Positions 1 to 8,557 of a stretch of DNA of 64,000 bases are shown here, piece after piece. The notes beneath the pieces are model-generated. The model was given only the letters and a program-made list of their open reading frames with translations. It was not told where the DNA came from and searched no databases. The stretch covers positions 1-64,000 of the forward strand of contig JANYGZ010000016.1 of assembly GCA_025362235.1 (NCBI GenBank). The letters run 5' to 3'. The stretch is from Ferruginibacter sp. Its GTDB lineage: Bacteria; Bacteroidota; Bacteroidia; Chitinophagales; Chitinophagaceae. Both the position numbers and the translations under genes were made by a program. Every line of letters begins with the position of its first letter. Position 1 is the stretch's first letter.

Positions 1-636
1 CAAAAGAAAGATGAATTAGAAAAACAAAAGCAACATATGGAATTTCAGTCAAAAGAAAAATTGCTTGACCATTCAATTGAGATGTTATTCGACCGATTTA
101 TTGGGAAAATAAAAGAATTGAATAGTCAACTGGAAGAAGCGAAAATTGACGTCAGAAAAACTAAAAGAAGTTTGGTTATTTCATTTCAAGAGAAATCAAT
201 TCAATTTTCGTTTTCTCACGAATCAGCAGTTAAGGATTATATTGAAGACAGTATTGAGAACGCCAGGAATTTTCAAAAAAGACAATATGGATTTTTAATT
301 CAAGATATTCCCAAAAGCTACTTAGAAAAAGACCAAATAATTCTTATTGGGAAGGCACAAATGAATAGTGGGTATTCAGCGGGGCAATGGGGCTACAATT
401 TACTACTCAGAAAAACAGGCGAAGAAGATTTATATGGTGAATGGTCAATAGTTTGGTTTAATGACTCCGCATTACTTCCAAGACATCCTTTGTTGCAGCA
501 TTACCCGTTAGACACACCCGATTTCTTCCAAGAATATGAATTTGGTAGAGGTAACGTAACCCACGTACGAAACATGGTCTACAAACTTTTCACTAACGAG
601 GACATTGACGAAACTATTGAAAAAATCTTAGCGTAA
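1..636 (+). CDS. hypothetical protein, 5' end outside the window
   Basis: The reading frame is open to the first base of the window, so the ATG at 37 may be internal. The visible N-terminal part is rich in Lys, Glu and Gln and looks like a coiled coil (about residues 1-50 counted from 37). The C-terminal part is globular with many aromatic residues (a GQWGYN motif and a WSIVWFND motif). I recognise no family. It is the first cassette gene: its stop codon at 634-636 is followed within 10 bp by the start of a repeat, which is the normal position for an attC site. No signal peptide or membrane segment is visible. Confidence 0.6.
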   Translation, partial: QKKDELEKQKQHMEFQSKEKLLDHSIEMLFDRFIGKIKELNSQLEEAKIDVRKTKRSLVISFQEKSIQFSFSHESAVKDYIEDSIENARNFQKRQYGFLIQDIPKSYLEKDQIILIGKAQMNSGYSAGQWGYNLLLRKTGEEDLYGEWSIVWFNDSALLPRHPLLQHYPLDTPDFFQEYEFGRGNVTHVRNMVYKLFTNEDIDETIEKILA

Positions 637-644
637 ATGCACGA

Positions 645-845
645 CCGCACAACAAAAGGTTTTGTGCAATTGGGGCAGGACATTGCAACAATCATCGGCA
701 GTTCATATCCCAGCTTTAGTTTCGGCGGACGTAATTCTGTTGGGCAGTAGTTCTTAACTTCGGCTTTTAGTTATAAATTTAGCTTCAGTTCCGGGCGGAC
801 AGTTGGTCAATTCCCCAACTGCACAAAGCCTCGAACGTAAGGCGC
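645..845 (+). repeat. attC-like repeat, copy 1
   Basis: It starts with the R''-like CCGCACAAC and ends with the R'-like GTAAGGCGC (837-845). The outer arms pair: GGTTTTGTGC.ATTGGGG near 658-677 against CCCCAACTGCACAAAGCC near 814-830. The central block holds TTATAAATTTAGC (771-783) and GGGCGGAC, shared with copies 2-4. The first bases of the following module, GTAAGGCGC, are matched at its other end by GCGCCTTAT. Confidence 0.65.
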
Positions 846-1456
846 AAGCTGGTTTTGACAAAAGTTGCGTCATCGGTTTCAAGTTTCAACTCAATAAATT
901 CATTGTTTCTTTTTCGGTAGAAAGTTTATTAAATTCAAAGCAGGGTTTGTTACAGCATTTGTTTTTGCGGCTTGGTTTCGGTTGGACAAAGTGGCTTTCT
1001 GCTTTTTATAAAATCAGTTTTTAGTTTGTTGCAGTTACGTCTTTTTAGTTTGCAGCATTTTACTTTTTTGTTGCTTTGGGGTGGGACAAAGTTCGGAAGC
1101 TTTCACTTTTTTCGGTTGCTGCTGGCTTGTTCTTTTTTCAATTACATCTTTTCATTTCGTACCGCAAGTTATAGTTCGTTTGTTTTTAGTTGCAGCTTTT
1201 GGCGGACAAGTTGGCTTTCTACTTTTTCAACAAAAAGTTTTTAAAATCATACCTGGCTTTGCAGTGTTTGCTTTTTGTTGCAGCAGTTTTTGGTGGACAA
1301 TGTGGCTTAATTTGTAATCAACATTTTTTTGCGACAGCGAACAGTAACTTCCTTTTATGCAAACAGTTTTCAAATTTTCAAGCAGCATTCGTTTTTCAAT
1401 TCAAAGCACTATAAGTTTTATTTGTAGCAGCTTTAAGTTTCACCGCAGCGCCTTAT
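837..1456 (+). other. gene-free cassette with degenerate internal repeats
   Basis: This module is bounded by GTAAGGCGC (837) and GCGCCTTAT (1448-1456) but holds no convincing gene on either strand. Only short, overlapping, Phe/Leu-rich frames exist. It is very T-rich on the plus strand. A degenerate unit built around GGACAA followed by a GTGGCTTTCT-like string recurs near 983, 1084, 1204 and 1295, with spacing of about 90-120 bp. The GGACA core resembles the GGGCGGAC block of the attC-like repeats, so the module may be made of several decayed repeat copies. A promoter-carrying or RNA-coding cassette is another possibility; nothing in the sequence proves either. Confidence 0.45.
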
Positions 1457-1599
1457 ATGGGGTTTTGTGCAAGGCTGGCAGGACGTTATTAATTTAGCTA
1501 TGTGCAAATCATCAACTTTTATTTATAAATTTAGCTTCAGTTAACCGGGCGGACGGAATTCTATTTCCCCCACTTCGGCAAGCCCTGCTCGTAAGCTGC
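1448..1599 (+). repeat. attC-like repeat, copy 2
   Basis: It runs from GCGCCTTAT to GTAAGCTGC. It contains TTTATAAATTTAGCTTCAG and CGGGCGGACGGAA, nearly identical to copy 4 (4745-4955). The outer arms GGGTTTTGTGC / GGCAAGCCC pair imperfectly. The bases just downstream (1600-1618, AACC...ATTGGACACCCTA) are shared with the bases just downstream of copy 4. Confidence 0.65.
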
Positions 1600-1653
1600 A
1601 ACCCTATTGGACACCCTACGACTTTCAAAATTGACTATAAATATTCTTTTAAA

Positions 1654-2730
1654 ATGTCTGACAAAAACCAACAAATACAAGAACTCATCGAACATAATGA
1701 TGAGTTAGAAAATTATTTTAGGAATACTATAATTCCACAATTGTATGTAGATGGACAATTGAAACTGCAGAAATTTACACCCCCTGCAATGAAACAGTTT
1801 ACGCTGTCTGCCAGTGATGTAGGAAAACATATAGATGACATAAAAGATAACTTCCGTTTTCCTACCATTATAGACAATATTGAGCAAGTTATTAAAAGCA
1901 ATGAAATTCTTGAAAAAGAAATCCAAACTACTGACCGGCGTTGGTACCAAATGAATATTATCCCTTATGTAAAAATGAGGGATAATAAAACGGATGGCGT
2001 AATTATAACTTTTGTTGACACTACCAGACGGATAAACGATTTGAAAGAGCAGGAAAAACTAATAGCAGACCATGAAATTTTGTTAGACACTATTTCCCAT
2101 GATATAAAAAATCCACTTGCTAATTTGGTATTGGCAATAGAGTTGTTTAAAGATGTGACTCCAAATGATGAAAAGGAATTCAACTCCCTTCTGAAAATTG
2201 TTGACAGTGCGTTGACAAAAATGCACAAACTCATTAAAGAATTAACCGAAGTTAGAAAGGATGAAAATAAATATAAAGCCGAGGAAGAACTTCTGAATTT
2301 TGAACATATATTGGAAGATGTTCGACTTACATTAAGTGATAATATTATTGCTGCAAATGCCATAATAAAGAGTGAAATTAATATTTCGGAAATCACTTTT
2401 TCCAGAAGAAAATTAAGAACAATTATTTATAACTTGATTAATAATGCGATAAAGTTTAAGGCTACAGAACGACAACCAAAAATTATTGTTACAACTAACA
2501 AAGAAAATGATTTTATAGTCATATCAGTAAAAGATAATGGTATTGGTATTGACGAAAGTAAGTTTGACGCAATATTTTCAAAATATTACAGATTAGAAAA
2601 TGCCATTGAGGGTTCAGGCATAGGATTATATTTAGTAAAAGAAATTGTTAGTAATGCAGGAGGAAAGGTTTTGGTGAAAAGCCAGTTAGACAAAGGAACG
2701 GAATTTCAGGTTTATTTAAAGACAGAATAG
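1654..2730 (+). CDS. PAS-domain sensor histidine kinase (soluble)
   Basis: The 358-residue product lacks membrane segments and is expected to be cytoplasmic. Residues about 25-125 form a PAS domain of the type found in CheR/CheB-linked kinases (FTPPAMKQF, then SDVGKHIDDI). The H-box TISHDIKNPL follows, with His149 the likely phosphorylation site. The ATPase domain has the N-box (NLINNAIKF, about 260), G1 (DNGIGID, 294-300) and G2 (GSGIGLYLV, 319-327). All residues for ATP binding and autophosphorylation look intact. No response regulator is encoded nearby, so its partner is unknown. It is the only gene of a module whose ends pair perfectly (GTAAGCTGC/GCAGCTTAC), so it is probably a cassette-borne kinase. 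ATG start at 1654, 55 bp into the module. Confidence 0.88.
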   Translation: MSDKNQQIQELIEHNDELENYFRNTIIPQLYVDGQLKLQKFTPPAMKQFTLSASDVGKHIDDIKDNFRFPTIIDNIEQVIKSNEILEKEIQTTDRRWYQMNIIPYVKMRDNKTDGVIITFVDTTRRINDLKEQEKLIADHEILLDTISHDIKNPLANLVLAIELFKDVTPNDEKEFNSLLKIVDSALTKMHKLIKELTEVRKDENKYKAEEELLNFEHILEDVRLTLSDNIIAANAIIKSEINISEITFSRRKLRTIIYNLINNAIKFKATERQPKIIVTTNKENDFIVISVKDNGIGIDESKFDAIFSKYYRLENAIEGSGIGLYLVKEIVSNAGGKVLVKSQLDKGTEFQVYLKTE

Positions 2731-2752
2731 AAGCACCTGTGGACGAAGGGCC

Positions 2753-2950
2753 GCAGCTTACATGTGGTTTTATGCTATTGGGGCTTGACCAACAATCATC
2801 AGCTAAAAGCAAAGCCTGTCTTCAGTTTCGGCAGGACAAGCATCTTTGAACTTTTGTAAAAACAATGAACTTTTAATTATAAATTTAGCATCGGCTGTGG
2901 GCGGACGGAAGTAAATATCCCAACAGCATAAAGCCCTGAACGTAAGCAAT
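2753..2950 (+). repeat. attC-like repeat, copy 3
   Basis: It runs from GCAGCTTAC, the perfect reverse complement of the start of the preceding module, to GTAAGCAAT. The arms GGTTTTATGCTATTGGGG and CCCAACAGCATAAAGCC form a long near-perfect stem. The centre holds TTATAAATTTAGC and GGGCGGACGGAA. This is the clearest stem of the family. Confidence 0.7.
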
Positions 2951-2963
2951 AAAGACACGACAT

Positions 2964-4736
2964 ATGACACCATTAGTAATAATTTTAATCATCGTTATCA
3001 TAATAGTTTTTGCTGTAAGTAAGAGCAAAAAGACGGACAGTTCCTCTATTCAGACCACGACTAAGCAGACAAATAATAACAGTTCCAGCGGACAACAAGT
3101 ATTTACGGGAGACTACCTTCCCCAAAATATTCAACGGACAGGACTTCAAGCATTGGAAACAATAAATATTATCGGGACTTCAAAAGCAATTGACACCATA
3201 AAAGGCAGGTATGAATTTCTTTTAAAAATAATTGACACTTTAAAAAGGGGGCAAAATAATTCTCGCTATTTATCCGACATTCAAAAATCCATTGACCAAT
3301 ACAAATCAATGTACTACGACAGAGTTCCGCAAGACTATGAACTCGCCATACTCCTCAAGCCGACAAATTTCGACCTCATCGACTTTTATTGCAAAGCTCT
3401 TTTTTCCGCTTTCAAAAGGAACTACGAGGAACACCAAGAAGAAATAAAACTTCTCAAACGAGATGACGCAAAATTAAGGCGCAAAGAAAAAATAAAAGAG
3501 ATAATAACTTTCACAAAAGACGAATTAAAAAGCAAGTGTTCTTCTTCCCCATCATGCGCAACGGCAATAGCGGAATTGGAAAACATTGAAAATTCTATTC
3601 ACACGGAAAACGGAAGGATGCCTGGGAACACTTTATTAGAAGTTGGACAGTCACAACCTATTTCAGTGGCTTCCACAATTACATCAATCAAACCTAAACA
3701 ATCAACAGCAAAAAAGGAAATTGAATTTATTCTTAATCCTGGTGCTCCTTTTGAATTGACGCTTTTAAACGCAGATGAAACATTAGGTAATCAAATTCGC
3801 AAAATTCTTTCGGACGAAAATGTTTACGACAATAAAAAGGGACATCAAATTGTTGCACTTTTTGCCGAGTTCAACCTAAAAGTAAAAGAAGTCGAAGCAT
3901 ATAAGAAAAAATATGGCAAGGTTTATTTTGACAAACTTGAAGAACTAAAAAATAATTCTACCGAATGGAAATCAGCAGGAGAAAAAGACAAAGAAGATAT
4001 GTTGGAGGATTTTCGACAAATTGCTATCAAAGGAATTTACGAGCGAGCAAATTGTGACGTTGTTTCTCTTTTTGAAAAAGAACCCAAAGACATAACGATT
4101 GACGATGAGTTAATAAAGGAATACGGTTTTGACAGCGTTGAAACATATTTTCGTTTCGCAGACAATTTAGATAAAGTCAGAGTACTTCCGAATGACAATT
4201 ACAATCGCCCAAGATTTGAAAAATTAACCGAAGCCGGCTTAGCAATTAGAGGCAGTTCAATTCCAATAGAAGAAATTCTCTCGACCTTATCGCTCAAAGA
4301 CCTTAATGACATTGCAAAAAATCCAGAAAAGGAATACAAAAGAAAAAATCAAGCGATTGAATTTTTACTTACCATTCCAAATATTGAAGAAAAAATTGGT
4401 TCAAAAATTTCGCTCCGTGAATTGTTTAAACTAAAACCGCTTTCAGACAAGTACGCTTCAATTAATTTCAAAGAAATCACGGACACTTGGTCGTACACAT
4501 ATGAAGTTGTTTCATTGCTTATTGACACATTCAGGAATTCCAACTATACAAAGCAAACACTTCAAGACAAAGAATTTGCAAAAGGTTATACCGTGACAAA
4601 TTTTGAAGGGGAAGAATATATGTGTCCTTGTGCTAAAGAATTAATAAATAAAAAATATCCTAAGTCAAGACCACCACAAATTCCATATCACATTGGTTGT
4701 AATTGCTCTCTTGACAAAGAATATAATTTCGACTGA
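2964..4736 (+). CDS. membrane-anchored hypothetical protein, 590 aa
   Basis: The N-terminus has one strong hydrophobic segment (residues 3-19, rich in Ile and Val) followed by a basic stretch and a Ser/Thr/Gln/Asn-rich linker. This looks like a single-pass anchor with most of the protein cytoplasmic. The body is charged and mostly helical. The last 40 residues contain CPCAK and then PYHIGCNC, a Cys-rich ending that could bind a metal; it resembles in spacing the P-x-H-x-x-C-x-C ending of Mu gpF/SPP1 gp7-type phage head proteins, but I would not assign it to that family. The ATG lies 14 bp after the module start and the stop 8 bp before the next repeat, so the gene fills its cassette. Function unknown. 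Confidence 0.7.
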   Translation: MTPLVIILIIVIIIVFAVSKSKKTDSSSIQTTTKQTNNNSSSGQQVFTGDYLPQNIQRTGLQALETINIIGTSKAIDTIKGRYEFLLKIIDTLKRGQNNSRYLSDIQKSIDQYKSMYYDRVPQDYELAILLKPTNFDLIDFYCKALFSAFKRNYEEHQEEIKLLKRDDAKLRRKEKIKEIITFTKDELKSKCSSSPSCATAIAELENIENSIHTENGRMPGNTLLEVGQSQPISVASTITSIKPKQSTAKKEIEFILNPGAPFELTLLNADETLGNQIRKILSDENVYDNKKGHQIVALFAEFNLKVKEVEAYKKKYGKVYFDKLEELKNNSTEWKSAGEKDKEDMLEDFRQIAIKGIYERANCDVVSLFEKEPKDITIDDELIKEYGFDSVETYFRFADNLDKVRVLPNDNYNRPRFEKLTEAGLAIRGSSIPIEEILSTLSLKDLNDIAKNPEKEYKRKNQAIEFLLTIPNIEEKIGSKISLRELFKLKPLSDKYASINFKEITDTWSYTYEVVSLLIDTFRNSNYTKQTLQDKEFAKGYTVTNFEGEEYMCPCAKELINKKYPKSRPPQIPYHIGCNCSLDKEYNFD

Positions 4737-4744
4737 CAGAAAAA

Positions 4745-4955
4745 ATTGCCTCCCCCTAACATTGGTATTTGCAAAAGCTGGGCGGAAGGTAGCCGTGTTT
4801 CAACTTTTGTTTTTCAATTTGGCTTCATATCGGGCAGGATGTTAATAATTTGGCTATGTACAAATGATCAACTTTTATTTATAAATTTAGCTTCAGGTAG
4901 CCGGGCGGACGGAAGTCTATTTCCCAGCCTTCGCAAATACCTGAACGTTATAGGC
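4745..4955 (+). repeat. attC-like repeat, copy 4
   Basis: It begins ATTGCC...CCCTAAC and ends GTTATAGGC (4947-4955). The arms GGTATTTGC..AAGCTGGG (about 4765-4782) and CCCAGC.TTCGCAAATACC (about 4924-4942) pair well. The central block is nearly the same as copy 2. The first bases of the preceding module (GTAAGCAAT) match ATTGC at its end only in part. A short open frame from 4746 overlaps this repeat and is not a gene. Confidence 0.65.
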
Positions 4956-5071
4956 AACCGCAATTGGACACCCTATTTTAATCTCACCTCTCACTTTGCT
5001 ATTGACACTTTAAAAAAATAAAAATAATCTTATGGAATTTTGATATTTATGAATCTTGTTAAAAAACTGGT

Positions 5072-7513
5072 ATGCTTAAAACCTATTTTAAAATCGCTTT
5101 ACGCAATTTCAAACAAAAGAAATCTTATACTGCTATTAATATACTTGGGCTTGCGCTTGGTATTTGTGCCTGTATCGTTATTTATGTGATCAGCGATTAC
5201 GAATTCAGTTTCGATAATTTTCATCCCGACAAGGATCGTATTTATCGTATAATGGGAGATGTAACAGAAAATACCGGTAATAAGTTGCATTTCGGCAGGC
5301 TTCCGGCTGCTGTATCATTAAACGGACGCACAGAATTATCCGGTATTGATAATATCACAGGTATAATTCCTTACAATACCAGGATAAGTATTCCTGATGG
5401 CGCTAAAACTGTGAAGTATTTTGAGAGTAAGATTGCAGGTACAAATTACATCACCACGGTTATTGCACAGCCACAATACTTTGACATTTTTAAATATAAG
5501 TGGCTTGCAGGCAATGCTGCAACAAGCCTTAATGCTCCTTTTAAAGTAGTGCTTACAGAAAATAAAGCACACCAGTATTTTGGTAGTTTGCCATTGAATG
5601 AAATTATAGGAAAACAATTAGTTTATGATGATTCAATCACCGCAACAGTTTCGGGCATTATAGAAGACTGGAATAAAAACACTGACCTTGCCTTTACTGA
5701 TTTTATTTCTTCAGCTACGCTGCAAACAACTTATTTTAAGAACAGGATAAATACAGATTCCTGGGAAGAACATTTTATGAACACCTGGACATTTGTAAAA
5801 CTTTCACCTGGTGTTAGCCCTTCAAAACTCACTACTCAATTAAATGCGCTGGTGAAAAATTATGCTGGTGCAAATGTTAAGTTGGCATTATGGCTTGAGC
5901 CATTATCTGATATTCATTTTAACCCGGATGTTATAGAAAACATGATCAGGACTGCTGATAAAACTACTCTGTACAGTTTAATAACGATTGCTTTGTTTAT
6001 CCTTATTCTTGCTGTAATTAATTTTATAAATCTGTCAACTGCACAATCTGTTCAACGCGCAAAAGAAGTTGGGGTTCGCAAAGTGCTTGGCAGTAGCCGC
6101 AGCAGGTTAGTCATCCAATTCCTTACAGAAACTTTTGTGCTTACATTACTTGCTGTATTATTGGCTGTGTTATTGGTTAATCCCACCCTTGCTTTATTTC
6201 ATTCATTCATTCCTGCGGGTGTAACATTTCATTTTTTTGAACCCTCTACAATTATTTTTTTAGCGCTTGTTACCTTAATTACTTCTGTACTCGCAGGACT
6301 GTATCCTGCAAAAGTATTGTCTTCACACCTTCCTGTACATAGCCTTAAAGGGCCAGCAACGCAAAGAGGCAGTGAAAAATGGTTTCTGAGAAAAGCGTTG
6401 ATCATTTTTCAATTTTCTGTATCGCTCGTTTTTATCATAGGCAGTATTGTTATCACTAATCAGCTTAACTATACACGTGATAAAGATCCTGGCTTTAGTT
6501 CTGATGCCATAGTTGTTGTGCCTACCCCATGGAGTGACAGCCTGTCCAAACTTTCGGTGCTTGCAGAAAAAATAAAGAGAATGCCCGGCGTAAGCGATGT
6601 GGCTTTGCAATGGCTTTCGCCCATGACTGATAATGGAAGAGTGATGCGGTTAAAATTTAACAGCGCCGGTCAAAAAGAGATAGAAGTTGGGCAGGTTGTC
6701 GGCAACGAAGATTTTATACCACTGTATCAAATAAAATTATTAGCGGGCAGAAATCTTGCTTATGCAGATAGTGCGAAGGAGTTTGTTATTAATGAAACAT
6801 TTTTAAAGTACATGGGTTATAAAAACCCAGACAATGCTCTGGATAAACTATTGTATTGGAACGATAAACCTTTTCCAATAATAGGGGTGGTTGCCGATTT
6901 TCATACAGCTTCTTTTCATGATCCTATTACTCCCTTGTGCATTATTAACAGACCAGACAGGGAGCATACGCTTGCCGTGAAATTTATTTCAAAAGGCGGT
7001 CATGCCAGTTCAATAAACCCAACTCTTTCACAATTAGAACAAGCATGGAAACAAATGTATCCTGCCGAAACTTTTAAGTATGAATTTTATGATGAATCAT
7101 TGGCGATGTTGTATGAAAAAGACCAGCAAACAGCTATGTTGATAAACACCGCTATGGCTGTTACAATATTAATATCATGCATAGGTCTTTTTGGTCTGAT
7201 TCTTTTTACAGCAGAAAAAAGAGCAAAGGAAATAAGCATTCGAAAAATTCTGGGAGCAGGTGTTGGCAATATTTTGTTTTTGCTTAGTAAAGATTTTATA
7301 ATGCTTGTAACAGTAGCGCTTCTTATCGCATCTCCTGTTGCATGGTATTTTATGAATCAATGGCTGCAGGGCTTTGCTTACCGTATCAATATCAGCGCAT
7401 GGAGTTTTATAGTGGCAGGAGTTGCTGCTATTCTTATTGCGCTGCTAACTATCAGCTTCCAGGCGATAAAAGCAGCACTGCTAAACCCGATCAAGAACTT
7501 AAGGAATGAATAG
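5072..7513 (+). CDS. MacB/FtsX-type ABC transporter permease
   Basis: The 813-residue product has the double-unit layout common in Bacteroidota: a transmembrane helix near residues 19-43, a large periplasmic MacB-like domain, three helices of an FtsX domain (about 290-420), then a second helix/periplasmic domain/FtsX unit ending at 813. The N-terminal YFKIALRNF and the post-helix VGVRKVLGSS and ISIRKILGAG strings are typical cytoplasmic coupling segments. Such permeases work with a separate MacB/LolD-like ATPase, which is not encoded here. Possible roles are lipoprotein or peptide export; the substrate cannot be read from sequence. It lies in a module with perfectly paired ends (GTTATAGGC/GCCTATAAC), about 2.6 kb, which is large for a cassette. 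The ATG at 5072 fits the conserved family N-terminus. Confidence 0.85.
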   Translation: MLKTYFKIALRNFKQKKSYTAINILGLALGICACIVIYVISDYEFSFDNFHPDKDRIYRIMGDVTENTGNKLHFGRLPAAVSLNGRTELSGIDNITGIIPYNTRISIPDGAKTVKYFESKIAGTNYITTVIAQPQYFDIFKYKWLAGNAATSLNAPFKVVLTENKAHQYFGSLPLNEIIGKQLVYDDSITATVSGIIEDWNKNTDLAFTDFISSATLQTTYFKNRINTDSWEEHFMNTWTFVKLSPGVSPSKLTTQLNALVKNYAGANVKLALWLEPLSDIHFNPDVIENMIRTADKTTLYSLITIALFILILAVINFINLSTAQSVQRAKEVGVRKVLGSSRSRLVIQFLTETFVLTLLAVLLAVLLVNPTLALFHSFIPAGVTFHFFEPSTIIFLALVTLITSVLAGLYPAKVLSSHLPVHSLKGPATQRGSEKWFLRKALIIFQFSVSLVFIIGSIVITNQLNYTRDKDPGFSSDAIVVVPTPWSDSLSKLSVLAEKIKRMPGVSDVALQWLSPMTDNGRVMRLKFNSAGQKEIEVGQVVGNEDFIPLYQIKLLAGRNLAYADSAKEFVINETFLKYMGYKNPDNALDKLLYWNDKPFPIIGVVADFHTASFHDPITPLCIINRPDREHTLAVKFISKGGHASSINPTLSQLEQAWKQMYPAETFKYEFYDESLAMLYEKDQQTAMLINTAMAVTILISCIGLFGLILFTAEKRAKEISIRKILGAGVGNILFLLSKDFIMLVTVALLIASPVAWYFMNQWLQGFAYRINISAWSFIVAGVAAILIALLTISFQAIKAALLNPIKNLRNE

Positions 7514-7581
7514 GCTCTCCAAAAGGAATAGAATACGAACGCTTTTGGTTTAACAGAGTTACTTTCTGGTTCAAGCAGTAT

Positions 7582-7775
7582 GCCTATAACAAAAGTATTT
7601 GCAAAAGCAGGACGTTGTAATCTTCAGCATCAGCAACATGGCAGCAGTTGTTCGGGCAGGACAAACATCGGTGGGCTTTTGGTTGTTATCTTGTACATTT
7701 GTTTTTCAATCGGCAGCGGTTCGGGCGGACGATTTTCAAATCCCCCAACATCGCAAAGCCCTGTTCGTTAGCGGC
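7582..7775 (+). repeat. attC-like repeat, copy 5
   Basis: It runs from GCCTATAAC to GTTAGCGGC (7767-7775). The 3' half (CGGGCGGACG, then CCCCCAAC.TCGCAAAGCCCTG) matches the family. The middle (GTTATCTTGTACATTTG) is shared only with copy 6, so these two form a second subfamily lacking TTATAAATTTAGC. Confidence 0.6.
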
Positions 7776-7781
7776 TATTAT

Positions 7782-8399
7782 ATGACAGACAACGACCTCA
7801 TAGAAAAACTTAAATCAATCGTTGGACAAAGCATAGTTGACGTTTCATATATCCAAACAAAATTTCACTATCCTCATCCAGACGGATTTGCTCAAGGCGA
7901 CTGGACAAATGTAAGCCCTGAATTTTTTGTTCTTCATTCACCAGAATGGCAATTAAAATTTTCAGGTGGACAAACTCTATTTGTTTCAGGACAACAATTG
8001 ACAGACGAAAATTTTGCTTCGAAGTTCTCTATCGCTGACACAACCAAAACGACACAAGACGACATAGTTTTAAATATTCCTAAAGCTTTTAAGTGGTTGG
8101 ACATGTTGAACAACCCAATTACGAAGTTTAGACTTTGGAAACGAATTATTAAATCGTCAAAGTTTTTAGGACACGAATTCAATTTAAAATATCAAGACTT
8201 TTTTCAAATCATAGACCTTGTGTGTGGTGACACAATATTTTCTTTAACAATAATGAGTGGCGACATTGGACATATGACTTTTTATCCAACAGGTGCTTCG
8301 GGTGACATAGTTGGTGTATTTTTTAATAAGACAGTTTGTGCTTCACACACAGTTTATGACTTGACAATGAGAGTGGCGGCGACTTACAAATCGAATTAG
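7782..8399 (+). CDS. hypothetical protein, 205 aa
   Basis: The open frame extends upstream to 7599, but that part lies inside the attC-like repeat. The ATG at 7782, seven bases after the module start GTTAGCGGC, is the more sensible start and gives 205 residues. The protein is rich in aromatic and polar residues, has no signal peptide or clear membrane helix, and contains many FxSG and TDEN-type strings. I recognise no domain. The module ends GCCGCCAAC match its start GTTAGCGGC at 8 of 9 positions as a reverse complement. Probably a cassette protein of unknown function. Confidence 0.6.
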   Translation: MTDNDLIEKLKSIVGQSIVDVSYIQTKFHYPHPDGFAQGDWTNVSPEFFVLHSPEWQLKFSGGQTLFVSGQQLTDENFASKFSIADTTKTTQDDIVLNIPKAFKWLDMLNNPITKFRLWKRIIKSSKFLGHEFNLKYQDFFQIIDLVCGDTIFSLTIMSGDIGHMTFYPTGASGDIVGVFFNKTVCASHTVYDLTMRVAATYKSN

Positions 8400-8416
8400 G
8401 TTGACCGACAATAACA

Positions 8417-8529
8417 GCCGCCAACAAAAGCTTGGTTGTTATCTTGTACATTTGTTTTAGTCAGTAGCGGTTCCGGTCGGACTTTTTTCAAATCCCATGC
8501 CTGCACAAAGCCCTGTTCGTTGAACAAGC
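8417..8529 (+). repeat. attC-like repeat, copy 6 (short)
   Basis: It runs from GCCGCCAAC to GTTGAACAAGC (8519-8529). At about 113 bp it is the shortest copy. It keeps GGTCGGAC, CAAATCCC and GCACAAAGCCCTGTTCGTT, and shares GTTATCTTGTACATTTG with copy 5. The outer arms pair poorly, so this copy may be decayed or shortened. Confidence 0.55.
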
Positions 8530-8557
8530 TTACAAAACATTCCACAAATTGAATAAA

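Noticed and set aside
803..1414. Short overlapping plus-strand ORFs of 73-90 residues
   Set aside because: They overlap one another and the repeat, are Phe/Leu/Ser-rich from T-rich DNA, lack ribosome-binding sites and show no domain.
4746..5021. 91-residue ORF after the 590-residue gene
   Set aside because: It lies wholly over attC-like copy 4 and the start of the next module.
7599..7781. Upstream extension of the 205-residue protein
   Set aside because: It is encoded by attC-like copy 5; the ATG at 7782 just inside the module is more likely.
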